NCBI GenBank assembly: GCA_021798985.1
Contig: JAJZBI010000002.1
Coordinates: 115,039-179,038 of the forward strand
Source: Actinomycetes bacterium
Lineage (GTDB): Bacteria > Actinomycetota > Acidimicrobiia > Acidimicrobiales > Bog-793
Length of the DNA stretch: 64,000 nt
Direction: 5' to 3'
In this document: piece after piece, positions 6,050 through 14,786 of the stretch
How the letters are laid out: each line of letters begins with the position of its first letter
Numbering within the stretch: the first letter of the stretch is position 1
Made by a program: the position numbers and the translations under genes
The notes under the pieces: generated by a model
Database searches by the model: none
Seen by the model: the letters and a program-made list of their open reading frames with translations, nothing else
Told to the model about the DNA's origin: nothing

Positions 6050-6399
6050 GGGGGTGATTGGCTTCGACTTCGGTCGTCAAGGTGGGAGAAGCGAGCCGTG
6101 GTCTCCGGAGCCACGCTAAAGAGCCGGAACCAAAAACAAACGCCGAGCCTCAGCTCGCGCTCGCTGCCTGATTAGGTAGCGATGTCTGCCCGGTCCCAGC
6201 CCCGCGGATCGGATCGCAGGCATCATCTTGTGGGGCTTACTCCTGTGGCTTGTCAGCGTCTGCTGGAGGAAATCTCAGCTGACTGGGGTCCCGTGCCGGT
6301 GCCGGTGGCGAGGCGGGACCCGAGATCTCACCGCCGGCTGCGCTCGGAGAAGGCCTACTGCGAAGCTGAAGGACGCGGGTTCGATTCCCGCCACCTCCA
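6050..6399 (+). ncRNA. ssrA: tmRNA (SsrA)
   Basis: The 5' end GGGGGTGATTGGCTTCGAC pairs with 3' CACCTCC (6392-6398), closing the acceptor stem. The 3' part has a tRNA-like T arm (CGGGTTCGATTCCCG). The tag reading frame is 6115-6171: resume codon GCT, then peptide AKEPEPKTNAEPQLALAA and TGA. The -LALAA ending is the degradation signal recognised by ClpXP-type proteases. CCA is not encoded (ACGA follows). Length about 350 nt is typical. It works with SmpB (1216-1725). Confidence 0.95.
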
Positions 6400-6436
6400 C
6401 GAAGTGGTAGTTACATAACTACTGCAATCTGTTCAC

Positions 6437-6473
6437 AAAAGCCCCTGCTGATGCTCTCGGCAGGGGCTTTGTT
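6437..6473 (+). terminator. Intrinsic terminator of ssrA
   Basis: An 11-bp stem AAAGCCCCTGC/GCAGGGGCTTT with a loop of about 11 nt, flanked by A-rich and T-containing ends, lies 38 nt after the tmRNA 3' end. It could also stop transcription from the right. Confidence 0.8.
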
Positions 6474-6594
6474 GTGAGCGGGAACGTCGTTGAGCGCGAC
6501 GGCGGAGGCGTCGTGCCGCGCCAGGCCAGACCTTCGGCGGGAACTCGAGATGGACGCGCCCGGGCCCCGCCGCAGCGACGCGCCAGCCGCCTGC

Positions 6595-8037
6595 TCAGGG
6601 CGGCGGTCGGGTCGACGCTTGCCGTTCCGGAGCCGGCTCGGGCGCCGGCGCCACGTCGTCTGAGTCCGCGAGTCGCCGGCGGGGCGCCAGCCCCGCCGCC
6701 TGGCGGCGTTCGTCCTCGAGCCGCCGCGCCTTGAAGGCGGCGGCGGCGCGGCCGTTGCGCACGGCGATCAGGCAGGCGAGGGCGAGCGCGTTGGCGACGA
6801 GCCCGAACATCGGGCACCAGCCGCGGCCCGAGTCGACACGGGACGGGTCCTTCAGCGAACCGTGCGCCCGCTCGGCGGCCGAGCGCCGGGCGTAGCTCTC
6901 GCGCCATGCGGGGCCCGAATAGGCGTGGCGCTGGCGCGTCTTCTCCGCCACCCGGACCGGGACGGTGAGGCTCTTCTGCCGACACCAGAGCGGCGGATGC
7001 TCGGGCGGGGTGAGCACCTCGGGCTTGGTGAGCGGCTGCACGAGCGACGCTTCGCGCAGCGGGCAGCGGCACTTTCCCGCCAGCGCCGGGCAGGCGACGC
7101 GGTGATAGCCGTCGGCGTCATCGGCGCTGAGTCGCGTGAGCTCAAAGGCCGCCGCCTAACAACAGCGCCGGTCGTGGGCGACGAGCTCGGCCGCCGTGGT
7201 TTCGCGCGCCGGCGGGGCGAGCCGCAGCAGGGCCGCCGGCGTGCCCGGGCAGTAGAGGCGGCCGTTCGAGATCACGGCGCCGGAGAAGGTGCCTTTCGGG
7301 CCGCGGTCGTTCGGGTGCAGGTCGACCACGAGCGCCGCGCCGAGACGCCGCAGTGGGCGGGCGAAGCGTTCGGGCGAGCGGTAGGCGTAGCCGGAGTCGG
7401 CGCGCACGTCCCCGAGTGCCAGTCCGGCGGCGGCGCGTCGCTCGAGCACGGCGCTGAACTGCTCGACTGGGTCGAGGGCACACGAGGCGAGGTTCATCGC
7501 GACGATGCACTCGGGGGCTCGCCCGGCGCGGTGCCCTTGCGATGGCCCCAGGCGGCGTCGGGGTCGGCGGGCGTGCCCGAGCTCCTCGGGCGGGCGAAGC
7601 TCGCGTGGTCGCTTCCAGTCGAGGGCGAGATCGAGCCGCTCGCCGACGCGGGCCGCGGGCGACGAGGCGGCGACGAGCGCGTCACAGAGCGCGACGAGCA
7701 GCCGCGACGCCGAGCCGTCGCCGGCCGGGTTCTCAAGCAGGCGCCGGAGACGCCGCGAAAGGTGCTCGAGCTGGCGGTAGGTGAGGAGGTGGTCGCCGAC
7801 GAGCACGCCGAGCCGGCGCTGGTCATTGCAGTCAAGTGCACACAGTGCCTCGTGGGCGCGGCGCAGATGTGCCGGGCGGTCGTCGGCCTCGGCGAGCAAA
7901 AAGCCGAGGACGAAGCTGCGGACCGGGAGCTGGCGCGGCCGGCCGGTCCTGCCGAGCTGTTCCTCGAGCCCGGTGAGCACCGCCGCCACGTCCTCGTCGT
8001 CGAGCAGCCGCTCGAGCTCGGCGAGTAAGACGCGCAC
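6595..8037 (-). pseudogene. Broken DDE-type transposase
   Basis: The conceptual product of about 480 residues resembles actinobacterial IS transposases. The N-terminal half runs from GTG at 8037 and includes RADSGYAYRSPERF. The C-terminal half holds CRCPLREASL and the E-containing YARRSAAERAHGSLKD motif. The two halves are in the same frame but are interrupted by an amber codon at 7156-7158. In addition ADPDAAWGHR, expected around the catalytic domain, appears in another frame near 7550, so there are probably compensating frameshifts. No intact transposase can be made. The GTG start overlaps the stop of an upstream remnant by 1 nt. Confidence 0.8.
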
Positions 8038-8147
8038 TACTCGATGTCTTTCAGTCGAGCGACCACCGCATCGGCGCTCGGTGCCTCAAGGAAGCGGACG
8101 AGGTCGAAGACGCTCTTTGAGTCGGTGATGCCCGCCGCACCGAATCG
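8037..8147 (-). pseudogene. C-terminal remnant of an unknown gene
   Basis: An open stretch of 36 codons reads ...ITDSKSVFDLVRFLEAPSA... and ends in TAG at 8037-8039, but has an in-frame stop upstream and no start codon. Composition looks coding (amphipathic helix), so it is probably the tail of a gene truncated upstream. Function not recognised. Confidence 0.4.
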
Positions 8148-8198
8148 TCAGCTCGTGGCTCTCGTTCGCCGGTACGATCTGAGAATCCAGGTCGACCG

Positions 8199-8414
8199 AT
8201 GAACCAGCCTGCCTATCCGATCACTGTGTTCTGGAGCGCCGAGGACGAAGCCTGGTTTGCTGACGTACCCGACTTGCCCTACGGCTCGGCCTCCGGTGAC
8301 ACTCCCCACGACGCAGTCGCCGAAGTTGAGGTAGCCATCGCAACTTGGCTAGAGGCGGCCCGGACGAGTGGTCGTCCCGTCCCCGCTCCGTCAGGCAGGC
8401 TTGCCGAGGCCTGA
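8199..8414 (+). CDS. HicB-like antitoxin, orphan
   Basis: The 71-residue protein has the HicB-type partial RNase-H fold: ITVFWSAEDEAWFADVPDLP followed by a helix DAVAEVEVAIATWLEAA. HicB proteins neutralise the HicA mRNA interferase, but no HicA-like gene is seen on either side. There is no C-terminal DNA-binding domain. It may be a leftover of a module disturbed by the neighbouring IS, or a solitary regulator. Confidence 0.75.
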   Translation: MNQPAYPITVFWSAEDEAWFADVPDLPYGSASGDTPHDAVAEVEVAIATWLEAARTSGRPVPAPSGRLAEA

Positions 8415-8517
8415 GGCGAGCGATCTCAGCTGGAGGGCTCGCGATCGATGCTTGCTCGGCGACGGCGTCAGCGCTGAGCCGGAACGGGCCACCCAACGCC
8501 TGGCGTCGACCTCATAT

Positions 8518-9279
8518 TCAGCGCCGATCAGCGAGGAAGCGATAGCGGTCCCGCACAGCCGCGACGCGCGCAGGGTCGACGTCAACGATGAGGGTCTCCT
8601 CGACGCTCCCGGCTTCGGCGAGGACTTCGCCAAAGGGGTCGACGGCAATTGTGCCCCCGGCATAGTCGATGCCGCCGCCACTTCCTACTCGGTTGGTGGC
8701 GAGCACGTAGGCCTGGTTCTCGATCGCGCGCGCCACCGCGAGCGCACGGAAGTGGTCCTGGCGCGAGGCGGGCCAGTTGGTGACGAGCACGTACGCATCG
8801 GTCCGCTCGGCCGCCCCCCAGAAGACATCGGCAAAGCGGAGGTCGTAACAGACGAACGGCGTCAGCGCGACGCCCCCCACCCGCAGGCTGGTCACCTTGT
8901 GGCCTGCTTCGTAGTGGCGGTCCTCGCCTCCGTAGGAGAAGGGGTGGATCTTGTCATACGTAGCGACCGTGCCGTCCGGGGCGACGAACAAGAAGCGGTT
9001 GACCGGGCGACTGCTCCCCGGCTCGAGCACCGGGAGCGAGCCGGCGACCGTGGCCCGGGTGCGAGCCGCGGCATCGGCGAGGAAGCGCGCGCCGGGGCCG
9101 CTCCCGGCAGGTTCGGCGACCCGTTCAGTCGCCATCGAGAACCCGGTGGCGAACATCTCGGTGAGCACGATGAGCTCGACGTCTTTGGCGGCGGCCCCGT
9201 CAACGAGCAACGCCAGATGTGCCAGCGTCGCCTCGGCGTCTTCGAAGGTGAGATCATGCTGAACGAGGGCGACCTTCAC
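8518..9279 (-). CDS. Nitrilase-superfamily amidohydrolase (omega-amidase-like)
   Basis: The 253-residue carbon-nitrogen hydrolase has the Glu-Lys-Cys triad: Glu in VLTEMFATGF (about 41), Lys in YDKIHPF (about 109) and Cys in PFVCYDLRF (about 143). Length and motifs fit the YafV/Nit2 branch, which hydrolyses alpha-ketoglutaramate or alpha-ketosuccinamate. It starts 10 nt after an aminotransferase gene on the same strand. Together these resemble the glutamine transaminase/omega-amidase pathway, in which glutamine donates an amino group to a keto acid (for example in methionine salvage) and the amidase pulls the reaction forward. Confidence 0.88.
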   Translation of the reverse strand: MKVALVQHDLTFEDAEATLAHLALLVDGAAAKDVELIVLTEMFATGFSMATERVAEPAGSGPGARFLADAAARTRATVAGSLPVLEPGSSRPVNRFLFVAPDGTVATYDKIHPFSYGGEDRHYEAGHKVTSLRVGGVALTPFVCYDLRFADVFWGAAERTDAYVLVTNWPASRQDHFRALAVARAIENQAYVLATNRVGSGGGIDYAGGTIAVDPFGEVLAEAGSVEETLIVDVDPARVAAVRDRYRFLADRR

Positions 9280-9289
9280 GAGCTCCCCC

Positions 9290-10477
9290 TCACCTGATCA
9301 GCCGGCCGAGACGCTCGACCGCTTCCTCGATGCTGGCACGCCGCTTGCAGAAGGCGAAGCGAACAAGGCTCCGGCCCGCCTCGGGGTCGCCGTAGAAGAC
9401 TGAGCAGGGAACGGCGACCACCCCGCAACGCGCGGGCAAGGAGCGACAGAACGTGGCCCCGTCCTCGTCGGTGACCGGGCGGAGGTCCACGGTGAGGAAA
9501 TAGGTCCCCTCGGCATCTCGCACCGCGAGGCCGGTGGCCGCCAGGCCTTTGGCGAGGAGGTCCCGATTCGCCTCGAGCTCGGCGACGAGCGGCGCGACCA
9601 GCTCGTGCGTCCGATCCAAGCCAACCGCCACGGCCCGCTGCAATGGGGCCGGCGAGACGTAGGTGAGGAACTGCTTGGCCGCGCGCACTTCAGCGAGCAG
9701 CGGCGCGGGGGCGCACGCCCAGCCGACCTTCCAGCCCGTCACCGAGAACGACTTGCCCGCCGAGGAGATCACCACAGTGCGCTCCCGCATCCCCTCCAGG
9801 GTGGCGAGGGAGACATGGCGACCGCCGTCGAAGACGAGGTGCTCGTAGACCTCGTCGGTGACCGCGATCAGGTCGTGGCACCGGCAGACGTCCGCTACCT
9901 CGGCGAGCTCGGTCGCGTCGAGGACCTTGCCGGTCGGGTTGTGGGGCGAGTTCAACAGCACGAGGCGCGTCCGCTCGGTCACCGCTGCCTCGAGCGCCCC
10001 AGCTGGAAGGACCCATCGCGTCCCGTCGTAGTGCAGCGGAACAGCGACGCGGCGAGCGCTGGCCATCGCCACGACGGCCGCGTAGGAGTCGTAGGAGGGC
10101 TCGAGCATCACGACCTCGTCGCCCGGCTCACACAAGCCGAGGACCGCCGAGGCAACTGCCTCGGTCGCTCCGGTCGTGACCAGGATCTCAGCGCCCGGGT
10201 CGTAGTCGAGCCCGTACTCCGCGTGCTGGTGACGGGCGACCGCTTCGAGCAGCGCAGGCACGCCAATCCCCGGCGCGTACTGATTGTCACCCTCTTCGAT
10301 GGCAGCGACCGCGGCCGACCGGAGCAGTGCTGGTCCGGGGTCCTCGGGGAAACCCTGGCCGAGGTTGATCGACCCGGTGGCAAGGGCAAGGGCGGACATC
10401 TCGGCAAAGATCGTCGTGCCAAAGGGCGCGAGCCGCCCCGGCGGCCGAGGTCCGCGCTCGGTTCCGACCGCGCTCAT
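9290..10477 (-). CDS. PLP-dependent class I/II aminotransferase (glutamine/methionine transaminase-like)
   Basis: The 395-residue fold-type I aminotransferase has INLGQGFPEDPGP near the N-terminus, NSPHNPTGK, TDEVYEHLVF, the PLP lysine in SSAGKSFSVTGWK, and a C-terminal arginine in LVRFAFCK. The closest family is the YbdL/kynurenine aminotransferase group. ATG at 10477 is preceded by TATGCT ending 6 nt upstream, a leaderless promoter candidate. It is followed by an omega-amidase-like gene, suggesting use of glutamine as amino donor. Confidence 0.9.
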   Translation of the reverse strand: MSAVGTERGPRPPGRLAPFGTTIFAEMSALALATGSINLGQGFPEDPGPALLRSAAVAAIEEGDNQYAPGIGVPALLEAVARHQHAEYGLDYDPGAEILVTTGATEAVASAVLGLCEPGDEVVMLEPSYDSYAAVVAMASARRVAVPLHYDGTRWVLPAGALEAAVTERTRLVLLNSPHNPTGKVLDATELAEVADVCRCHDLIAVTDEVYEHLVFDGGRHVSLATLEGMRERTVVISSAGKSFSVTGWKVGWACAPAPLLAEVRAAKQFLTYVSPAPLQRAVAVGLDRTHELVAPLVAELEANRDLLAKGLAATGLAVRDAEGTYFLTVDLRPVTDEDGATFCRSLPARCGVVAVPCSVFYGDPEAGRSLVRFAFCKRRASIEEAVERLGRLIR

Positions 10478-10972
10478 GGGGCGAGCATACGTCCTGGCCC
10501 GCCCGGCCACCGAGGCGCGTCGCGGTCGCAGGGCCGGCACGACCGTCCCTCGCGCACCGGCGTCCACGCCCAGCGCCGACGAAGGCGTCGCCTCGGCGCC
10601 ACCTCTAGTGGCCGTCTGACCTAGGGCACGGACGGCGCGCGGGCACCCGATCCTGGTGCGCTCGCCCACAGGAGACGACGGGCCGCATGAGCAGATCGCC
10701 ACCCCGATCGATCCCGCTTCGCTAGCAGAAGCCCGCGAACCGAGCCGGCGGCGCGGGCCCAGATCCAGAGCCGACCGACGACGGCGGGTCGCGGCACCCA
10801 CGGGTCGCGGCCGAACGGCCAGCGGTGTGGTCGGGGACCGCCCGATCGCCCGACAGGGAAAGCACGACGCCCGAAGGCGCTCCGTGCGGGACCGAGATCA
10901 CCACGCGTTCGACCACCGGGAGGGCGCCGACCGCCCAGCCGCGCTTGCGCTCCGCTCATGGCGGACGCAGCG
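10478..10972. other. Gene-free stretch
   Basis: Open frames here have no recognisable motifs and arginine/proline-rich shadow composition. No RNA gene or clear repeat was found. The left end carries the promoter of the aminotransferase gene (TATGCT at 10484-10489, minus strand). Confidence 0.4.
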
Positions 10973-11152
10973 TCACCTCCCTCGCCCGAAGATCCGAAGC
11001 AACTTCGAAGTCGCCCCCATCGAGCGGCCGTAGAGTTTGGCGCGGGCGCGCCGCTTGGCGTAGGCGGTGGGACCGTGGCTGGCGGCGCGCAGGTTGTTCG
11101 AGGTGCGCGCCAAGCGGTAGAGCTGACTCGTGATGCTGCGACGACGTGGCAC
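10973..11152 (-). CDS. Small basic protein of unknown function
   Basis: The 59-residue protein starts PRRRSITSQLYRLARTSNNL and ends in LLRIFGRGR; it is rich in Arg/Lys with few acidic residues. The start GTG at 11152 is fixed by AAGGAGG 6 nt upstream, one of the best ribosome binding sites in the window. Small proteins of this look occur in other actinobacteria (from memory), usually annotated hypothetical. The charge suggests nucleic-acid or membrane association, without direct proof. Confidence 0.7.
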   Translation of the reverse strand: MPRRRSITSQLYRLARTSNNLRAASHGPTAYAKRRARAKLYGRSMGATSKLLRIFGRGR

Positions 11153-11678
11153 GTCGGCCCTCCTTTTTCGGACCACCGGCGCAGCTGCGCGCCGAGCCTG
11201 CCGACACGGTCCCCACTGCGATCGGCGGTCTTGCCCGGCGACCGAGGAAGAACGTCCCGCTGGCGTCGACGTCGAGCGCCGCGAGGGCGCGCCCACGAGG
11301 ACCCAGCGATGCGGCGGTCGAACCGCTGTCCCGGTCACCTCCCGCGCCGCGCGCGCCTTGGTGAACCGGTTGCATCGAGGCGTTCCGCCACCTCTCGACT
11401 GCCTGCACCAGCACTGAGACTACCTCGCGCGGCCGAGCGCCCCGATCTGAGCGGTTCGCAGTCTCGCTCCGGAACGCCGCGCCTCTTTCGCGCTGGCGCC
11501 TCGCCGTTCGCGGGCGGGAGTCGGCGCGATGTCCGCGGACCGTGCCGAATTGCCGGCACTGCCCCTTTCCGCCCGCGGCCGCTGCCGCTAGGACAAGCGC
11601 GCAGGGTCGCGAGGACGCGTCGGCGCGATCGCGGCGCGAGCAGGGCTTGCGGGCGTTCCCGGGCAGGGAGGGGGCCGC
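11153..11678. other. Gene-free stretch
   Basis: Apart from the ribosome binding site of the small basic protein at its left edge, nothing convincing is seen. Frames are short or arginine-rich shadows. Confidence 0.35.
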
Positions 11679-13135
11679 GTGGGCACTCGGCGGCAGCGGG
11701 TCGGCGCGGCGGCAACCGTCGCGGCGGCGACCGGTGGCCTTCTCGCCAGCGCAGGGCTCGCGCCGGCGAGCACTGCGGCCTTCGTGCCGCCGACGATCGC
11801 GTCCCTCGTCGTCCAGTTCCTCGGACCGATCTCGGCGACCGCCATGGCTGAGGTCAATCCGAACTCAACGCCGACTACGGTCCACTTCCGCGTCGGGGTG
11901 GGCTCCCCCTCGAGCGGAAAGCTCGCCCTGCAAGGCGCGGGCTCAGGGCGCTCGCGCGTGATGGTGATCGGACAGCTGAGCGACCTGCATCCCGGCACCA
12001 CCTATCACCTCCGACTGGACACCATGAACGAAGGCGGTCCCGCCTCAGCGGCGCTCGTCTTCACGACGCCGTCTTCAACGGGGCGACCGGCGACGACGCC
12101 TGGCCGGTCGCGTCCCGCACCGGGCGGTGGCGCGGTCCGCGTGTACCCGCTCCCGGTCGCACAGGCGCCAGGCGCGGCAACCGACTTGAGCGCGGTCTCG
12201 CGCACCTCGATGACCTTTTGCCTGGCGGTCGGCGACACGTTCCGCAGCGCCACCGGCCCGGCCCATGGTCGAGCAGTGGGGCGGTCGAGCCTTCCACGTC
12301 ATCGCCTCGCCGGGCGCGCCCGATGCCGACCTGCTCGACATCGCGTGCACTTCGGCCAGTTTCTGCCTGGCAGTGGGTCGCGCCGCCAACAACGCGTTCA
12401 GCGAGCGCTGGAACGGCCACGGCTGGCGAATCGAGCGCACCCCGAACCCGCGCCCCATCGGCTCCGATCTCCTCGAGACGGTGTCGTGCGTCACGCCGGC
12501 GAACTGCTAATCAGGGGCGAGAACGCCGGCACGGTGGATGCTCGGGTCATGGCCGAGCACTGGAACGGAACCGACTGGTCGCTCGCCGCCTCCCCAGGCC
12601 GCCCGAGTCCTTGGTCACCTCGCTCGACTGCATCGTCGCGACGAGCTGCTGGGCGGTCGGCATCAAAGACGCCCAGCATGGCATCGGTTCGCCCTTCGCT
12701 GCGCACTGGAACGGCCGAGCCTGGGTGCTGAGCGCGGCGCCGCCCCTCAAGGGGCAGCTGTTCTCCGTCTCTTGTACCGCGCCGTCCTCCTGCTTCGCGG
12801 CTGGGATCCTGCTTGGCACCGGGCTGCTCTTCCACCTGAGCGGATCCGCCTGGCGCGAGATACCACTCACCCAGCACGCAGCGTTTGCCGCGCTGGCCTG
12901 CTCGTCGGCGAGCACCTGCGTGGCCGGCGGATCACTCACCGCCCGATGGAAGGGACGCGTCTGGGCACTCGGAGACGCGGCGAGCATGCCTGGGGACTCG
13001 GCCGGGGCCAACATCGCCTCGATCGCGTGCCCGGCGCGTACCGACTGCATCGCCGTCGGCACCACCGGCGAGCAGGCGTCGTCCACGCGCTCGCCGACCA
13101 GCTCACGTGGTAGGGCAAGCTTCGCAGGCCTTTGA
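11679..13135 (+). pseudogene. Frameshifted secreted protein with repeated C-x-AVG / W-x-G-x-x-W units
   Basis: The N-terminus is a signal-like segment (ATVAAATGGLLASAGLAPAS) and an FN3-like domain with LHPGTTYHLRLDT. After about 12255 the homologous reading hops between frames: CTSASFCLAVG...ERWNGHGW in one (12265-12510, ending TAA), AEHWNGTDWSLAASPG in another, then DCIVATSCWAVG, SCTAPSSCFAAG and RTDCIAVG units in a third up to 13135. The repeat is typical of actinobacterial secreted beta-propeller-like proteins. At least three frame disruptions make it non-functional unless they are sequencing errors. Confidence 0.7.
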
Positions 13136-13184
13136 GGCGCGCCCGTCCAATAAGACCGACCGGGGGATGTGCCAGGATCTGCCA

Positions 13185-13664
13185 ATGGGAGCCGGCGCGG
13201 CCAACCAACACCTCGAGGAGCTCGCGCGCCTCCGGCGCGTCCGGGACCGCATCGACCGCGAGTACGCCAGCCCCCTCGACGTCGCAGCGCTTGCCCGCGC
13301 TGTGCACATGTCGGCGGGCCACCTCACCCGCCAGTTCAAGCTGGCCTACGGAGAGTCCCCCTATCGCTACCTGATGACCCGGCGCATCGAGCGGGCCATG
13401 GCGCTGCTTGACCGCGGCGCCCTGAGCGTCACCGAGGCGTGCTTCGCCGTCGGATGCGCGTCGCTCGGGACCTTCAGCACCCGGTTCTCTGAGCTGGTCG
13501 GGATGCCTCCCAGCCGCTATCGCCAGCGCGCCCAGCGCCCTGTTGCAGGCATGCCCTCCTGCGTCGCAAAGCAGGTCCTGCGGCCGCTCCGGGGCACGCC
13601 GGGCCAACCTGGCAGGAGCCAACCCGTCAGGAATCAAGAAGCAGGGACCGCCGCCCACCCCTAG
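13185..13664 (+). CDS. AraC-family transcriptional regulator (short)
   Basis: About 159 residues. The AraC DNA-binding domain is complete: first HTH in DVAALARAVHMSAGHLTRQF, then PYRYLMTRRIERAMALL, and second HTH in VTEACFAVGCASLGTFSTRF with GMPPSRYR. There is no effector domain; a poorly conserved 40-residue tail follows. ATG at 13185 is chosen; 13167 is possible. The next gene, a VOC protein, starts 10 nt later. Short AraC proteins next to VOC genes are a common actinobacterial pair in which the regulator controls its neighbour. Confidence 0.87.
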   Translation: MGAGAANQHLEELARLRRVRDRIDREYASPLDVAALARAVHMSAGHLTRQFKLAYGESPYRYLMTRRIERAMALLDRGALSVTEACFAVGCASLGTFSTRFSELVGMPPSRYRQRAQRPVAGMPSCVAKQVLRPLRGTPGQPGRSQPVRNQEAGTAAHP

Positions 13665-13674
13665 GGTGCGCGCC

Positions 13675-14082
13675 ATGGACCTCAGCCTGCACTACAGCTT
13701 CCTCCCCCACCTCGACCCCGACGCCTCGCTCGCGTTCTGGCGCGACCTGCTTGGCTTCGAGGTGCGCAACGACGTGGGCAAGGACACGATGCGCTGGATC
13801 ACGCTCGGGTCAGCGAACCAACCCGACGTCGCCATCGTCCTCCAGCCCCCGCTGCCCGACCCCGGCGCGAGCGAGGCCGAGCGCCGCGTCATCACCCAGC
13901 TGATGGCCAAGGGAAGCTTTGCCATCGTGACGCTCTCGAGCGCTGACGTCGACGCCGCCTTCGCCGCGCTCGTCCAAGCCGGTGCTGAGGTCGTCCAGGA
14001 GCCGACCGACCAGTTCTATGGCGTGCGCGACTGTGCGGTGCGCGACCCCGCCGGCACCTTGGTGAGGATCAACCAGCGGTAA
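13675..14082 (+). CDS. VOC-superfamily protein (glyoxalase/bleomycin-resistance fold)
   Basis: The 135-residue protein has two beta-alpha-beta-beta-beta halves: LHYSFLPHLDPDASLAFWRD...LGFEV and a second beginning FAIVTLSSADVDAAFAALVQ, ending VRDCAVRDPAGTLVRINQ. Metal-ligand positions resemble VOC enzymes, but the substrate is unknown. ATG at 13675 lacks a Shine-Dalgarno; TAGGGT at 13662-13667 (which includes the araC stop codon) ends 7 nt upstream and may drive leaderless transcription. Probably regulated by the adjacent AraC protein. Confidence 0.85.
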   Translation: MDLSLHYSFLPHLDPDASLAFWRDLLGFEVRNDVGKDTMRWITLGSANQPDVAIVLQPPLPDPGASEAERRVITQLMAKGSFAIVTLSSADVDAAFAALVQAGAEVVQEPTDQFYGVRDCAVRDPAGTLVRINQR

Positions 14083-14130
14083 TCGCGATCCTGACGGCAC
14101 AGCCCGGCGCCGTGGTGGGCGTTGCGGCGC

Positions 14131-14631
14131 TCAGGTCGTCCGCCGGAGCTCCGACTCGAGGTGGTGGGCGAGGCCGTGGCCGACGGCGGCCATGGCGAGC
14201 CGGGTGCGCAGCACGTCGCCCTCACGGCTGAGCACCCGCTCGATGGCCGTCACCTCGCGGGCGGTCGAGGTGACGGCGACGGCGCGCGAGGCGAGGATGA
14301 GCTCGAACCGATCGGGGCCCTCGATGCGCACCGGGCCCTCGTCGACCTCGACGACACCGGTCGGCTGGGCGAGCACCAGCTCGGCCCGCTCCGAGTCGAT
14401 GGGGCGGAGATAGCCGACCTCGGCGTGTAGTGGCCGCCCCTCGACGGAGAAGGTGCGCTGAGACCAGGCAAGGACGGGACGGTCCGCGACCGGAACGAAG
14501 CTCAGCTCCTCCCGATAGACAAAGGGCGGAGCTCCCGCGGCGTTGCCTCGGCCTTCGCCGGTCCACCTGCCGATCAGGCACATCAGGCCACCGAGGTCGG
14601 GGTGGGGCTCGGGTTCGCGCTCGTTGCTCAT
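14131..14631 (-). CDS. Nitrobindin-like heme-binding beta-barrel (DUF1794/FABP-like)
   Basis: The 166-residue protein shows the family signature GRWTGEGRG near the N-terminus, YREELSFVPVADRPVLAWSQ, HAEVGYLRP, and a C-terminal HHLESELRR with the conserved histidine region that ligates ferric heme in nitrobindins. Characterised members bind NO or isomerise peroxynitrite to nitrate, so a role in reactive-nitrogen defence is likely but inferred. Confidence 0.85.
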   Translation of the reverse strand: MSNEREPEPHPDLGGLMCLIGRWTGEGRGNAAGAPPFVYREELSFVPVADRPVLAWSQRTFSVEGRPLHAEVGYLRPIDSERAELVLAQPTGVVEVDEGPVRIEGPDRFELILASRAVAVTSTAREVTAIERVLSREGDVLRTRLAMAAVGHGLAHHLESELRRTT

Positions 14632-14751
14632 CAGGTCCTCCCCTGAGACGCCGCCGCTTTAGGCAGTCCTCCTGACGACAGCCTGGTCCGTCCCCTCCAG
14701 GTCCGCACGCCCGCGGCGCCGGCCGCACCGGCAGCGCCCTCCAGATCCTTA

Positions 14752-14767
14752 ATACCCCCTGGCGTAT
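14752..14767. promoter_or_regulatory. CsoR/CstR-type operator
   Basis: ATACCCCCTGGCGTAT is a near-perfect palindrome with the C-tract/G-tract core of operators bound by CsoR-family repressors (copper-sensing CsoR, persulfide-sensing CstR). It sits just upstream of a -10 box TAGCAT (14775-14780) that ends 6 nt before the start at 14787. A second site is at 16053-16068. No csoR/cstR gene lies in the window. Confidence 0.6.
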
Positions 14768-14786
14768 CTCGCGATAGCATGGCGGG

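Noticed and set aside
6375..6402. Isolated tRNA gene suggested by the GGTTCGATTCC arm
   Set aside because: The arm and acceptor belong to the tmRNA whose 5' half is at 6050; no anticodon arm is present nearby.
8199..8414. Complete hicAB module
   Set aside because: Only the HicB-like gene is present; no HicA-type double-stranded-RNA-binding fold is found on either side.
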